In this document: positions 27,968 through 35,575 of the stretch, piece by piece
How positions within the stretch are numbered: the stretch's first letter is position 1
Layout of the letters: the number at the start of each line of letters is the position of its first letter
From: Sulfurovum sp.
Lineage (GTDB): Bacteria > Campylobacterota > Campylobacteria > Campylobacterales > Sulfurovaceae
Assembly (NCBI GenBank): GCA_028696055.1
Contig: JAQVHV010000008.1
Location: 1-35,575 of the forward strand
Length of the DNA: 35,575 nt
Direction: 5' to 3'
The notes under the pieces: generated by a model
Databases searched by the model: none
Seen by the model: the letters and a program-made list of their open reading frames with translations, nothing else
Told to the model about the DNA's origin: nothing
Position numbers and translations under genes: made by a program

Positions 27968-28055
27968 ATTCACCAATCACCAATCACCAATCACCATTCA
28001 CTAATCACAAATCACAAATCACCAATCACCAACTACCAACTACCAACTAAAACAC
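27967..28055. repeat. period-7 array (CACCAAT/CACAAAT/AACTACC)
   Basis: Read directly; overlaps the 3' end of the B2 gene. Confidence 0.9.
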
Positions 28056-28504
28056 GAAACAACCGTAAACGCTTCATGCCCTGCGCGGCCGGTGACAAAC
28101 TCCCCATTGCAGCGCACCCACGCATGGGCTTTGAGTCCGGCATCCTCTTTTTTCGCGACCCCAAGGTAGAGGTTGCCGGGTATCTTCCGGCGTGAGAGCA
28201 TTCTCTGCGCGGCCAGTGCCTGGTCCAGGCAGACGCTGCTCCATGGTACGCTCCGGCTGACACGGCCTATCGCCCATCGTATACTTTTTAGCATTTCTAT
28301 ATCGCTGTCTGCTCCATGCTGCACGCTCTCTACTGTTTCCAGGCCGTAGTGCCTGGCAAGGGAGTTGAACGAACTTGTCTTCAGTCTGGTCTTTATCAGT
28401 GCAAGATACCAGAGCGCCTCCAGCGCCAGGCGTTTCTCCCCGGCAGGACGGCGCAGAAAATTCCAAACAGTTTTATGCAACGGTGACCAGGCCTGCTTTT
28501 TCAA
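28040..28504 (-). CDS. lasso peptide B2-type leader protease (transglutaminase-like)
   Basis: VPWSSVCLDQALAAQRMLSRRKIPGNLYLGVAKKEDAGLKAHAWVRCNGEFVTG: Cys/His/Asp pattern of the B2 family. Confidence 0.88.
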   Translation of the reverse strand: MKKQAWSPLHKTVWNFLRRPAGEKRLALEALWYLALIKTRLKTSSFNSLARHYGLETVESVQHGADSDIEMLKSIRWAIGRVSRSVPWSSVCLDQALAAQRMLSRRKIPGNLYLGVAKKEDAGLKAHAWVRCNGEFVTGRAGHEAFTVVSCFSW

Positions 28505-28748
28505 GTTGCTCGATCAATGCTGAAACATCCCTCTGGCATACCGCGTGGTCCACGTCATACTTTTCCATCAGCTGGCCGCAGAGCGATGCGAGCGTCTGCT
28601 CCTCTTCCAGCAGTTCCCATATCCTCCGGCCGACGCTGTTGAGTCCGTAGTAGGCGTTGTTTTCCATATGCATCATCACCAGTTCATCATCCATCGGGGA
28701 AGCGATGGTACTGGTTGTACGTTTGATCATCTTATCCAGCTCAAGCAT
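28473..28748 (-). CDS. PqqD/lasso B1-type RiPP recognition element
   Basis: MHMENNAYYGLNSVGRRIWELLEEEQTLASLCGQLMEKYDVDHAVCQRDVSALIEQLEKAGLV. Confidence 0.88.
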   Translation of the reverse strand: MLELDKMIKRTTSTIASPMDDELVMMHMENNAYYGLNSVGRRIWELLEEEQTLASLCGQLMEKYDVDHAVCQRDVSALIEQLEKAGLVTVA

Positions 28749-28854
28749 CTCACCCTCTTCAATGTATTGAATTTTATCATCTCATAGTAGCAAATTCTAT
28801 ATTAAAACCCATTATGATACTATACTATTACTATATTTAATGAGAAGGGGTTCT

Positions 28855-30756
28855 ATGAGTGCTTTTTTCTTCCTTATGCATCGTGATGGTACTGCTCCCT
28901 CTGCGTATACTATCGATAGACTTTACAGCAAGACCGCATCCTGGCCGCATGACCAAGAAAAACTGTTCGTGCATGACAATGTAGCTGCCGGACAGGCGAC
29001 ACAATGGATCAGCGAACTGGATAAAAAAACAGCACTTCCGATATCCATAGAGATAAACGGCAATTCATACCTTTTCACAGGCAATGTCCGACTTGATAAC
29101 CGCAGCGAACTGATCAAGCAGCTGAATATTACGGAAAATGACCCGGACAATGCCGAACTGATCATCCGTGCCTATCTCAAATGGGGAGAAGAAAAGTTTG
29201 CCGACCGTCTTTTGGGTGACTTCTCATTTGCACTCTACGATGCTTTAAACCAAACACTTTTGTGTGTGCGGGACCATATGGGGGTGCGTCCACTCTATTA
29301 TCACGCCAATGATTCTTTTTTTCTGGTCAGTGACAGCATAGAGGTGATCCTTTCTCATCCTGAAGTCTCACAAACACTCAACGATACTGTCGTAGCTGAA
29401 TTTGCGCTCAAAGGATGGGTATTTAACCAGCAAGAGACCTTTTTTACATCTATCCAAAAATGCCCTAGGGCAACCTGCCTAAAAGTCACAAAAGAGGGTA
29501 TGGTCTCTAACGAGTATTGGGATATCAAAGAGATCAAACCGTTACAGTATGACACCGAAGAGGAGTATGTCAAGCACCTCAAAGAGCTGATAGAGACGGT
29601 GATAGCCGACCGCATCGACTCGGCCTATCCCATCAGTGCCCATATGAGCGGCGGGCTAGATAGTTCGGTTATAGCAACAATCGCCGGCAGGATGTGGAAG
29701 GCCAAAGGCAACGAAACCTTTCATACATACAACTGGTGCCGGCCGGGACCCGACGATGACCTCAATTGGCATGAATGGGGGGATGCCAGAAAGATCGCAG
29801 AGATCGAAGGGTTTGAGCATAGCGAGATCGACTGCAATGCCGAAGAGATCAAAAAAACACTGCTGACCCACGATATCCGGACTGACGGGACCACTATGTA
29901 CGAGTACGAACGGGTCCTGCTCCCGCAGGCAGAAGCCAAAAGAGTCCGGGTTATCCTCTCGGGTTTTGGAGGTGATGAGATCCTCACGGCGCGCTTCAGG
30001 GATACACATATCGACAAGATCCGCAAAGGGAGATTTATCGCAGCATGGAAAGCACTCAAAAACGAGCTGCCAAAAAACAAAAAATTAAACTCACTTAGAC
30101 TGCCATATCGCTACATTAAGCTAGTGAACAAAAGTATACGCCCCGATCGCCTGCGACGCAAAAAAGATTCCGAAAATGCCGAAAAGATCGCTTCTATGAG
30201 CCTCCCTATGCTAAAAAGTGACTTTGCACACTTCGCTCACGCATCCCATACCAACCTGTTTGCTTCTTTCAGAGAGAGTATTATTGAGAAGCAGCATTTT
30301 TATATCAACCTTGGCTATCATCAAGAACGCCTAGAGAGCTGGACTGCGCTTGGCAGAAAAGCGGGAGTTCGTTACGTCTATCCATACCTGGACAAACGTA
30401 TCGTTGAGTTTGCACTATCCATTCCCTCTTCTCTCTATGTCAAGGGTGGTCAATCGCATTATCTCTATCAACAAGCAATTCTGCAATACTTACCATCTTT
30501 TTTGCAGAACAAGATCAAGCCATCGGAAAAATATCGTGTTAAAAAATTTTTTCACGAAATATATAAAGCGATGATTGATGACAATATAAAATCTATGATC
30601 GATAAATTTGATTCACCATATATTGATAAAGAAAAATATTTAAAACAACACTATGAAACGACGAGAAAATTTGATAAAATCGAAAATGTAGAAGAGTTAA
30701 TGGTAATTGATAAATTAAAATCACTTTTTTTAATAAAAAAATGTCATAATATTTGA
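28855..30756 (+). CDS. asparagine-synthetase-like lasso cyclase (C protein)
   Basis: YPISAHMSGGLDSSVIATIAGRM PP-loop; glutamine-hydrolase-like N-terminus without a Cys after Met; next to B1/B2 genes. Confidence 0.88.
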   Translation: MSAFFFLMHRDGTAPSAYTIDRLYSKTASWPHDQEKLFVHDNVAAGQATQWISELDKKTALPISIEINGNSYLFTGNVRLDNRSELIKQLNITENDPDNAELIIRAYLKWGEEKFADRLLGDFSFALYDALNQTLLCVRDHMGVRPLYYHANDSFFLVSDSIEVILSHPEVSQTLNDTVVAEFALKGWVFNQQETFFTSIQKCPRATCLKVTKEGMVSNEYWDIKEIKPLQYDTEEEYVKHLKELIETVIADRIDSAYPISAHMSGGLDSSVIATIAGRMWKAKGNETFHTYNWCRPGPDDDLNWHEWGDARKIAEIEGFEHSEIDCNAEEIKKTLLTHDIRTDGTTMYEYERVLLPQAEAKRVRVILSGFGGDEILTARFRDTHIDKIRKGRFIAAWKALKNELPKNKKLNSLRLPYRYIKLVNKSIRPDRLRRKKDSENAEKIASMSLPMLKSDFAHFAHASHTNLFASFRESIIEKQHFYINLGYHQERLESWTALGRKAGVRYVYPYLDKRIVEFALSIPSSLYVKGGQSHYLYQQAILQYLPSFLQNKIKPSEKYRVKKFFHEIYKAMIDDNIKSMIDKFDSPYIDKEKYLKQHYETTRKFDKIENVEELMVIDKLKSLFLIKKCHNI

Positions 30757-30779
30757 TAAAATAATTCAAGGAGTATACA

Positions 30780-30935
30780 ATGGCTATTGAAAATGACGCA
30801 ACAACTGCACAAATTACTCAAAAAAAAGAGTGGGAACAACCCGAGCTAACGGAATTAGATATGAATAAAACAGAAAGTGGTGACGTTAACTTGGTTGAAA
30901 TAATCAATGCGACGGGGAGTCTCACAGATTCTTAA
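30780..30935 (+). CDS. putative lasso peptide precursor, 51 aa
   Basis: MAIENDATTAQITQKKEWEQPELTELDMNKTESGDVNLVEIINATGSLTDS; leader W-x2-PxLTxLD...T; Thr(-2) implies core SGDVNLVEIINATGSLTDS with Glu8; AAGGAG RBS; directly after the cyclase gene. Confidence 0.82.
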   Translation: MAIENDATTAQITQKKEWEQPELTELDMNKTESGDVNLVEIINATGSLTDS

Positions 30936-31031
30936 ATTTATTTTTTAATTTCAAAACAGTACATTATTTTCCTACGCTAAAGTTGATCTATAAGTATACA
31001 GGAGTTGTATAGATGATAAGGATTGCTCTGT

Positions 31032-32501
31032 ATGCTTTTTAACAGTTATGAATTTATTTTTGTCTTTTTACCGTTCACTTTTTTTATCTATTTTTATCTC
31101 AATAAAAAACACCTTGCTGAAGCAGCAAAAGGATTTCTAGTAGCTGCATCCCTCTTCTTTTATAGCTGGTGGAATATTATCTACCTACCGTTGATCCTGG
31201 GCTCGATATTTTTTAATTATATTCTAGGTGAGTCTCTCTCCAAAAAAAGTGAACAAGGGCATGTCGGCAAGAAGCTTCTGCTTACCATAGGTATCGTCTC
31301 CAATGTCACACTGCTTGGTTATTACAAATACTCCGATTTTTTTATTGTAAATATTAACCTCTTTACAGGTTCTGAAATTCCTTTACTGCATCTTGCACTG
31401 CCGCTTGCCATCTCCTTTTTCACCTTTCAGCAGATCGCTTACCTGGTGGACAGTTACCGTGGTCAATGTCAAGAATATGATTTTATAAACTATACCGTCT
31501 TTGTCACCTTTTTCCCACAATTGATCGCCGGTCCGATCGTTCACCACAAGGAGATGATGCCCCAATTCTCTAAGACTCAAAATAAGGCTATAAATTACAA
31601 AAATATTAGCATGGGTCTATTTGTCTTTTCGATAGGACTTTTCAAAAAAGTCGTCATTGCCGATACTTTTGCTGTATGGGCAACAGCTGGATTTGATACA
31701 GCAACATCACTGAACCTCATCGAAGCATGGGTCACATCGCTCTCTTTTACGTTCCAGATCTATTTTGATTTCAGTGCCTATACTGATATGGCCATTGGTG
31801 CGGCATTACTATTTAACATTAGACTTCCAATCAACTTCAACTCTCCCTATAAAGCGACATCACTCATAGAATCTTGGAAAAGATGGCACATGACACTTAC
31901 TAGATTTGTTCATGCATATATCTTTACTCCTCTTATTCATTCATTTGAAAAATACACTTTTAACAAAGGAATGATTGCCTTATTTATCAGTATGGTCATT
32001 ATTGGGTTCTGGCATGGAGCGAGCTGGATGTTTATCATTTTCGGTATTTTACATGGTATCGGTATTGTCACAAACCACATATGGAAAAAGAAAATTGGCA
32101 TAAAGCTTCCTAAAATCCTTGGCTGGTTTTTGACATTCAACTTTATCAACTTTTCTGCAGTCTTTTTTAGGGCCAAAGAGTGGGATGATGCCATCAAAGT
32201 ACTGAGCAGTATGTTCGATATATCTCATATTGTATTGCCGGCTTCACTGGCAAACAACGTTTCTTTTTTAACTCATTACAATATTACATTCGGTAGCTGG
32301 CTTTCATCAATACATGGAAACATATGGACACTTTTTTGGTTAATAGGAGGTTTTATATTGATCCTTGTATTTAAAAACACCAACGAAAAACTTGATAATT
32401 TTACCCCTAGTTACCAAAATATGTTCCATGCAGGCATCTGTTTGATAATCAGCATTATTTACTTTGGCAAAGTATCAGAATTTATATATTTTAATTTTTA
32501 G
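31032..32501 (+). CDS. MBOAT family O-acyltransferase (AlgI-like)
   Basis: MLFNSYEFIFVFLPFTFFIYFYL; SLSFTFQIYFDFSAYTDMAIGAALLF; SLIESWKRWHMTLTRFV; IGFWHGASWMFIIFG. Confidence 0.92.
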   Translation: MLFNSYEFIFVFLPFTFFIYFYLNKKHLAEAAKGFLVAASLFFYSWWNIIYLPLILGSIFFNYILGESLSKKSEQGHVGKKLLLTIGIVSNVTLLGYYKYSDFFIVNINLFTGSEIPLLHLALPLAISFFTFQQIAYLVDSYRGQCQEYDFINYTVFVTFFPQLIAGPIVHHKEMMPQFSKTQNKAINYKNISMGLFVFSIGLFKKVVIADTFAVWATAGFDTATSLNLIEAWVTSLSFTFQIYFDFSAYTDMAIGAALLFNIRLPINFNSPYKATSLIESWKRWHMTLTRFVHAYIFTPLIHSFEKYTFNKGMIALFISMVIIGFWHGASWMFIIFGILHGIGIVTNHIWKKKIGIKLPKILGWFLTFNFINFSAVFFRAKEWDDAIKVLSSMFDISHIVLPASLANNVSFLTHYNITFGSWLSSIHGNIWTLFWLIGGFILILVFKNTNEKLDNFTPSYQNMFHAGICLIISIIYFGKVSEFIYFNF

Positions 32502-32511
32502 GAATATTGGG

Positions 32512-33633
32512 ATGAGCTATAGAAAATGGTCCGTATTTTTTTTACTATTTGTCGTTTCTGTTATAGTATTTATTGGCGGGGTTAACTATACGGTTGACCC
32601 TTACGATGACTACAATAATTACTTTTTTAATGAAAAAAAGATCATGGGAGTAAAGAAAATACGCTTTATCAAAGTGCTTAAGGCTTACCGGATCAAACCT
32701 AAGAGCATCATTTTGGGCAACTCTCGGGCCGAAATTGGCTTTAATCCTGAACACTGTTACATGACAAAGCCTTCATACAATATGGCTATAAGTGGGGGGA
32801 GTATGTATGAAAATAGAATAAATTTTGAATGGGCTCTGAAACAAAAAAAACTGCAGCAAGTTGTTCTAGTTGTTGATTACGACATGTTCACCATAACAAA
32901 ACAAAAACCTGTTCCAGAATTTGAAAAATATTTTCATTACAGTTATATCTATGGCTATATTTTTAGCATTGATACGTTAGTAGATAGCTATAAAACCATT
33001 ATAGGTTCAACTTATGATTTTCCGACATGGTCAGAGTATGGACAACTCGATGGTGGATATATGCAAAGACAGTTAACAAAGATGGGAGGGCACCATGTGG
33101 TAATGAAGTATGGTCCCTCTGCTTTTTATAAAAAGGCTTCCAAGAGCTATATTTATCCAGATACAGGCAATAACTCATTTTCTGACTTTGAGAAAATTGT
33201 CCAACAATGCTATAAAAACAATATCAAGCTTGATATTGTTTTTAGCCCATCACACATCAGGCAATGGAAAATAATGGTGGATTACCACCATATAAATTAC
33301 GATCACTGGCTGCAATGGAAAAAAGATATTGTCCAAGCCGTTTATGCTCTTTCCAAGCATTACCAAAAACCTCCCTACAGTGTCTTTGACTTTTCGGTCT
33401 ATCATCCTTTGACAGCAGAAGAGGTGCCGATAGATCCAGCAAAAGAAATGAAGTATCATTGGGAAAATATCCATTTTAAAAATGCTTTGGGTTCTATTGT
33501 CCTTGACAGACTGAACGGTACAAGTCCCCATAAGGATTTTGGTATCAAGCTTACAATAAACAATATTGATAAACATCTTAGAGAGCAATCGGTAGAAAGA
33601 TCAAAATATATAGATATACCGGCATACAATTAA
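32512..33633 (+). CDS. membrane-anchored SGNH/DltD/AlgJ-like partner of the MBOAT protein
   Basis: N-terminal TM; SIILGNSRAEIGFNPEH; C-terminal YHWENIHFKNALGSIVLDRL. Confidence 0.7.
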   Translation: MSYRKWSVFFLLFVVSVIVFIGGVNYTVDPYDDYNNYFFNEKKIMGVKKIRFIKVLKAYRIKPKSIILGNSRAEIGFNPEHCYMTKPSYNMAISGGSMYENRINFEWALKQKKLQQVVLVVDYDMFTITKQKPVPEFEKYFHYSYIYGYIFSIDTLVDSYKTIIGSTYDFPTWSEYGQLDGGYMQRQLTKMGGHHVVMKYGPSAFYKKASKSYIYPDTGNNSFSDFEKIVQQCYKNNIKLDIVFSPSHIRQWKIMVDYHHINYDHWLQWKKDIVQAVYALSKHYQKPPYSVFDFSVYHPLTAEEVPIDPAKEMKYHWENIHFKNALGSIVLDRLNGTSPHKDFGIKLTINNIDKHLREQSVERSKYIDIPAYN

Positions 33634-33684
33634 AAATACCAAGTAAATCATTACTGGTAATGAGTCTTAAAATTATCAGTTTAA

Positions 33685-34623
33685 TTATCGCCAATTACTT
33701 ACAACAATATCGTAAAGTTCATTCACCGTCATCAGCCCATTCGGTCGCGTGACATTCATCACACGGTAACCTCTGCTAACACGCTCGGCGATCTTAAAAT
33801 GCTCCTGTCTGTAAGGCAATTTATAACTATAAAAATTCCGATAGGTGTTGTCATTGACCGCTTTGAACTTTGCCATGCCGCCCACCTCTTCTATCGTTAC
33901 TTCATCGACATCATCTGACACCTGCAATATATAGATAGCGTGCAGCGGCAGCGCATGATCATAAAAATGTTCTCGTGTCGATAATGCAAATTTATCCATG
34001 TCTGGATGAAGCTGTCTAAGCTTAGAAGTATCATGACCAAAAACATTGGCAGTTTCTTGCCAGATCTTGCTCTGAGGATATGATGGCAGGCACATGACTT
34101 CTCCGCTGTCCTCGTCTAAGTATAGTGCGATCGTATCGTCGGAGAGTTTCTTGTAGCCCCTGCGCAAAAACTCCTGCAATGTCGTGCTTTTACCGGCTCC
34201 GGAATCCCCTGCAAAAAGCACCGCCCCTCTCTCTGTTTTGATCGCGCTGGCATGCAGTGTCAGGTAGCCTCTCTGCTGAAGCAGCGCACCAACCGCTGAA
34301 CCAAAAAGATAGAGCCGCAAAGCATCTTCGCTCACCCCCTCCTCTTTCTCAATGATGATCTTATTGCCGTTTTGTATAAGAAAATTTCCGACACCGACGA
34401 TCCTGAGCAGTATCTCGTTCTCATTGGATTCAAAAACAGGCCACTGCTGCAACGCACGCTCCAGGTGCTCCGGCACTCGGCCGAACCGGACAACTACTTT
34501 CTCAAGTCTCTCTGCTTCCTCTCTGCCGATGGGCAAAAGCTCGGGGCACATAAAAGGAGTTTCAAAATGAAGATTAAACGCTTTATAATACACAGATGCT
34601 CTCTTTGTCAGGATATCGGTCAT
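33685..34623 (-). CDS. HPr kinase-like protein of the lasso-associated type
   Basis: TLHASAIKTERGAVLFAGDSGAGKSTTLQEFLRRGYKKLSDDTIAL: HprK-like P-loop. Confidence 0.85.
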   Translation of the reverse strand: MTDILTKRASVYYKAFNLHFETPFMCPELLPIGREEAERLEKVVVRFGRVPEHLERALQQWPVFESNENEILLRIVGVGNFLIQNGNKIIIEKEEGVSEDALRLYLFGSAVGALLQQRGYLTLHASAIKTERGAVLFAGDSGAGKSTTLQEFLRRGYKKLSDDTIALYLDEDSGEVMCLPSYPQSKIWQETANVFGHDTSKLRQLHPDMDKFALSTREHFYDHALPLHAIYILQVSDDVDEVTIEEVGGMAKFKAVNDNTYRNFYSYKLPYRQEHFKIAERVSRGYRVMNVTRPNGLMTVNELYDIVVSNWR

Positions 34624-34689
34624 GCACTACCTCTCTACATCTCTTTTATTTATTGTAGCAAAGATCTCCTTCTGTTGATTTCATCCGCA

Positions 34690-34757
34690 CCACCAATCAC
34701 CAATCACAAATCACCAATCACCAATCACCAATCACGAATCACAAATTTCTAATTTTC
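34690..34757. repeat. period-7 array (CACCAAT/CACAAAT/CACGAAT)
   Basis: Read directly. Confidence 0.9.
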
Positions 34758-34763
34758 TCCGTT

Positions 34764-34852
34764 ATTCAATCAAAAAAAGATGCATCCCATGCATCCAACA
34801 ATAATTCCTCATTCCTCACTCCTACTTCCTCACTAGCAGCACCGCTGCTCGC
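34764..34852 (+). repeat. composite repeat copy 3 (GATGCAT-ccc-ATGCATC hairpin, CTCCTCA heptamers, AGCAGC-acc-GCTGCT)
   Basis: Near-duplicate of 35041..35127. Confidence 0.8.
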
Positions 34853-34880
34853 TAATTTCTAATTGCAGCCTACCATTGAA

Positions 34881-34906
34881 GTCGGGGTGGGGACACCCCG
34901 ACCTAC
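34881..34906 (-). repeat. GTAG-headed REP-like hairpin (GTCGGGGTGGGGACACCCCGACCTAC)
   Basis: Read directly. Confidence 0.75.
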
Positions 34907-35002
34907 GTGAATGCTCGCATCACGCATCATCTGTCCCCGATACTCCTAAATTCGGGAAATATGATTAAGTTATCATTATCACCCGACCCCTTTTCCCCGC
35001 AT

Positions 35003-35127
35003 CACCAATCACCAATCACGAATTTCTAATTTTCTCCGTTATTCAATCAAACAAAAGATGCATTCCATGCATCCCACAATAACTCCTCACTCCTCACTCC
35101 TAACTCCTAACTAGCAGCTAAGCTGCC
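35003..35127 (+). repeat. composite repeat copy 4, including a short heptamer array
   Basis: AATCACCAATCACGAATTTCTAATTTTCTCCGTTATTCAATCAAACAAAAGATGCATTCCATGCATCCCACAATAACTCCTCACTCC...CTAGCAGCTAAGCTGC. Confidence 0.8.
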
Positions 35128-35575
35128 TTAAAGGTACTCCTCCAGATTTTCCGGCGACAGGATCCTGTATTCGGGTTCAAACCCCTTGTATCCCTCCAGA
35201 AGCTTTTTAGATTTTGCGATCAGTGCATTTTTACTGGCTCTTCTGCTCTGGAGTTTGACTTCGCAGATCAGGACTTTTTTATTCACCTCATCGACCGCTA
35301 CGATGTCTATCTCGTTTTGGTTGCCCCGCTCCCAGTAGGAGCCGATCGCTGTGTAGCGTTTTTGTTCTTTCATCAGCTCCACGAAAAGTTTTTCCAGGAA
35401 CCTTCCCCTGAAGGTATCGATATCCCGCAGGATGATCTCCCGAAGCCTGGGGAAGTTTTCACTCTCGATCAGGGACTGGTACTTGAAGATGAACCGGAAC
35501 CAAAATGCCAGAAAATTATCGACGATCTCATATTTCTGTACTTTGGCATTGGGTTTTGCATTGATCGGCTTGACA
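35128..35575 (-). CDS. C-terminal part of an ATP-binding protein with DUF234-like nuclease domain, open at the window edge
   Basis: Frame open to the edge (...NAKVQKYEIVDNFLAFWFRFIFKYQSLIE...RGRFLEKLFVELMKEQKRYTAIGSYWERGNQNEIDIVAVDEVNKKVLICEVKLQ). Confidence 0.75.
   Translation of the reverse strand, partial: VKPINAKPNAKVQKYEIVDNFLAFWFRFIFKYQSLIESENFPRLREIILRDIDTFRGRFLEKLFVELMKEQKRYTAIGSYWERGNQNEIDIVAVDEVNKKVLICEVKLQSRRASKNALIAKSKKLLEGYKGFEPEYRILSPENLEEYL

Noticed and set aside
28040-28504. Microcin or bacteriocin type other than lasso
   Set aside because: The combination of B1/PqqD, B2 transglutaminase-like protease and Asn-synthetase-like cyclase specifically indicates lasso biosynthesis

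Overview
This looks like a chromosomal window from a Campylobacterota (Epsilonproteobacteria, Sulfurovum-like) bacterium; the taxonomy is an inference from gene content. (1) Positions 1-7.6 kb are an AT-rich accessory region beside tRNA genes. It holds an fMet tRNA, a frameshifted tyrosine-recombinase remnant, a Fic protein, a hipBA module with small membrane ORFs, a second decayed copy of part of that module, and an orphan ParA plus small partner. (2) Positions 7.6-17.5 kb hold a Ser/Cys/Leu/Gly tRNA cluster, ilvD, a LysM-NlpC/P60 protein, a GMC oxidoreductase with its subunit 3, a Cys-repeat lipoprotein with DoxX, an FTR-rhodanese fusion, and rplT/rpmI. (3) A MutS7-type mutS with a C-terminal HNH-like domain lies between rpmI and infC-thrS and is flanked by ~50 bp inverted repeats. 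(4) Positions 25.7-34.6 kb hold a lasso-peptide-type cluster: ABC exporter, B2 protease, B1/PqqD RRE, asparagine-synthetase-like cyclase, and a 51-aa precursor that the ORF track missed. It also has an MBOAT/SGNH-like acyltransferase pair and an HPr-kinase-like protein. (5) Intergenic regions carry several repeat families: GTAG-headed REP-like hairpins, period-7 tandem arrays that often abut or supply stop codons, and a ~110 bp two-hairpin element whose stems differ between copies but stay self-complementary. The strongest candidates for undescribed biology are the kinase- and MBOAT-containing lasso cluster, the covarying repeat element (including one apparently nested copy), and the duplicated small membrane protein linked to hipBA.
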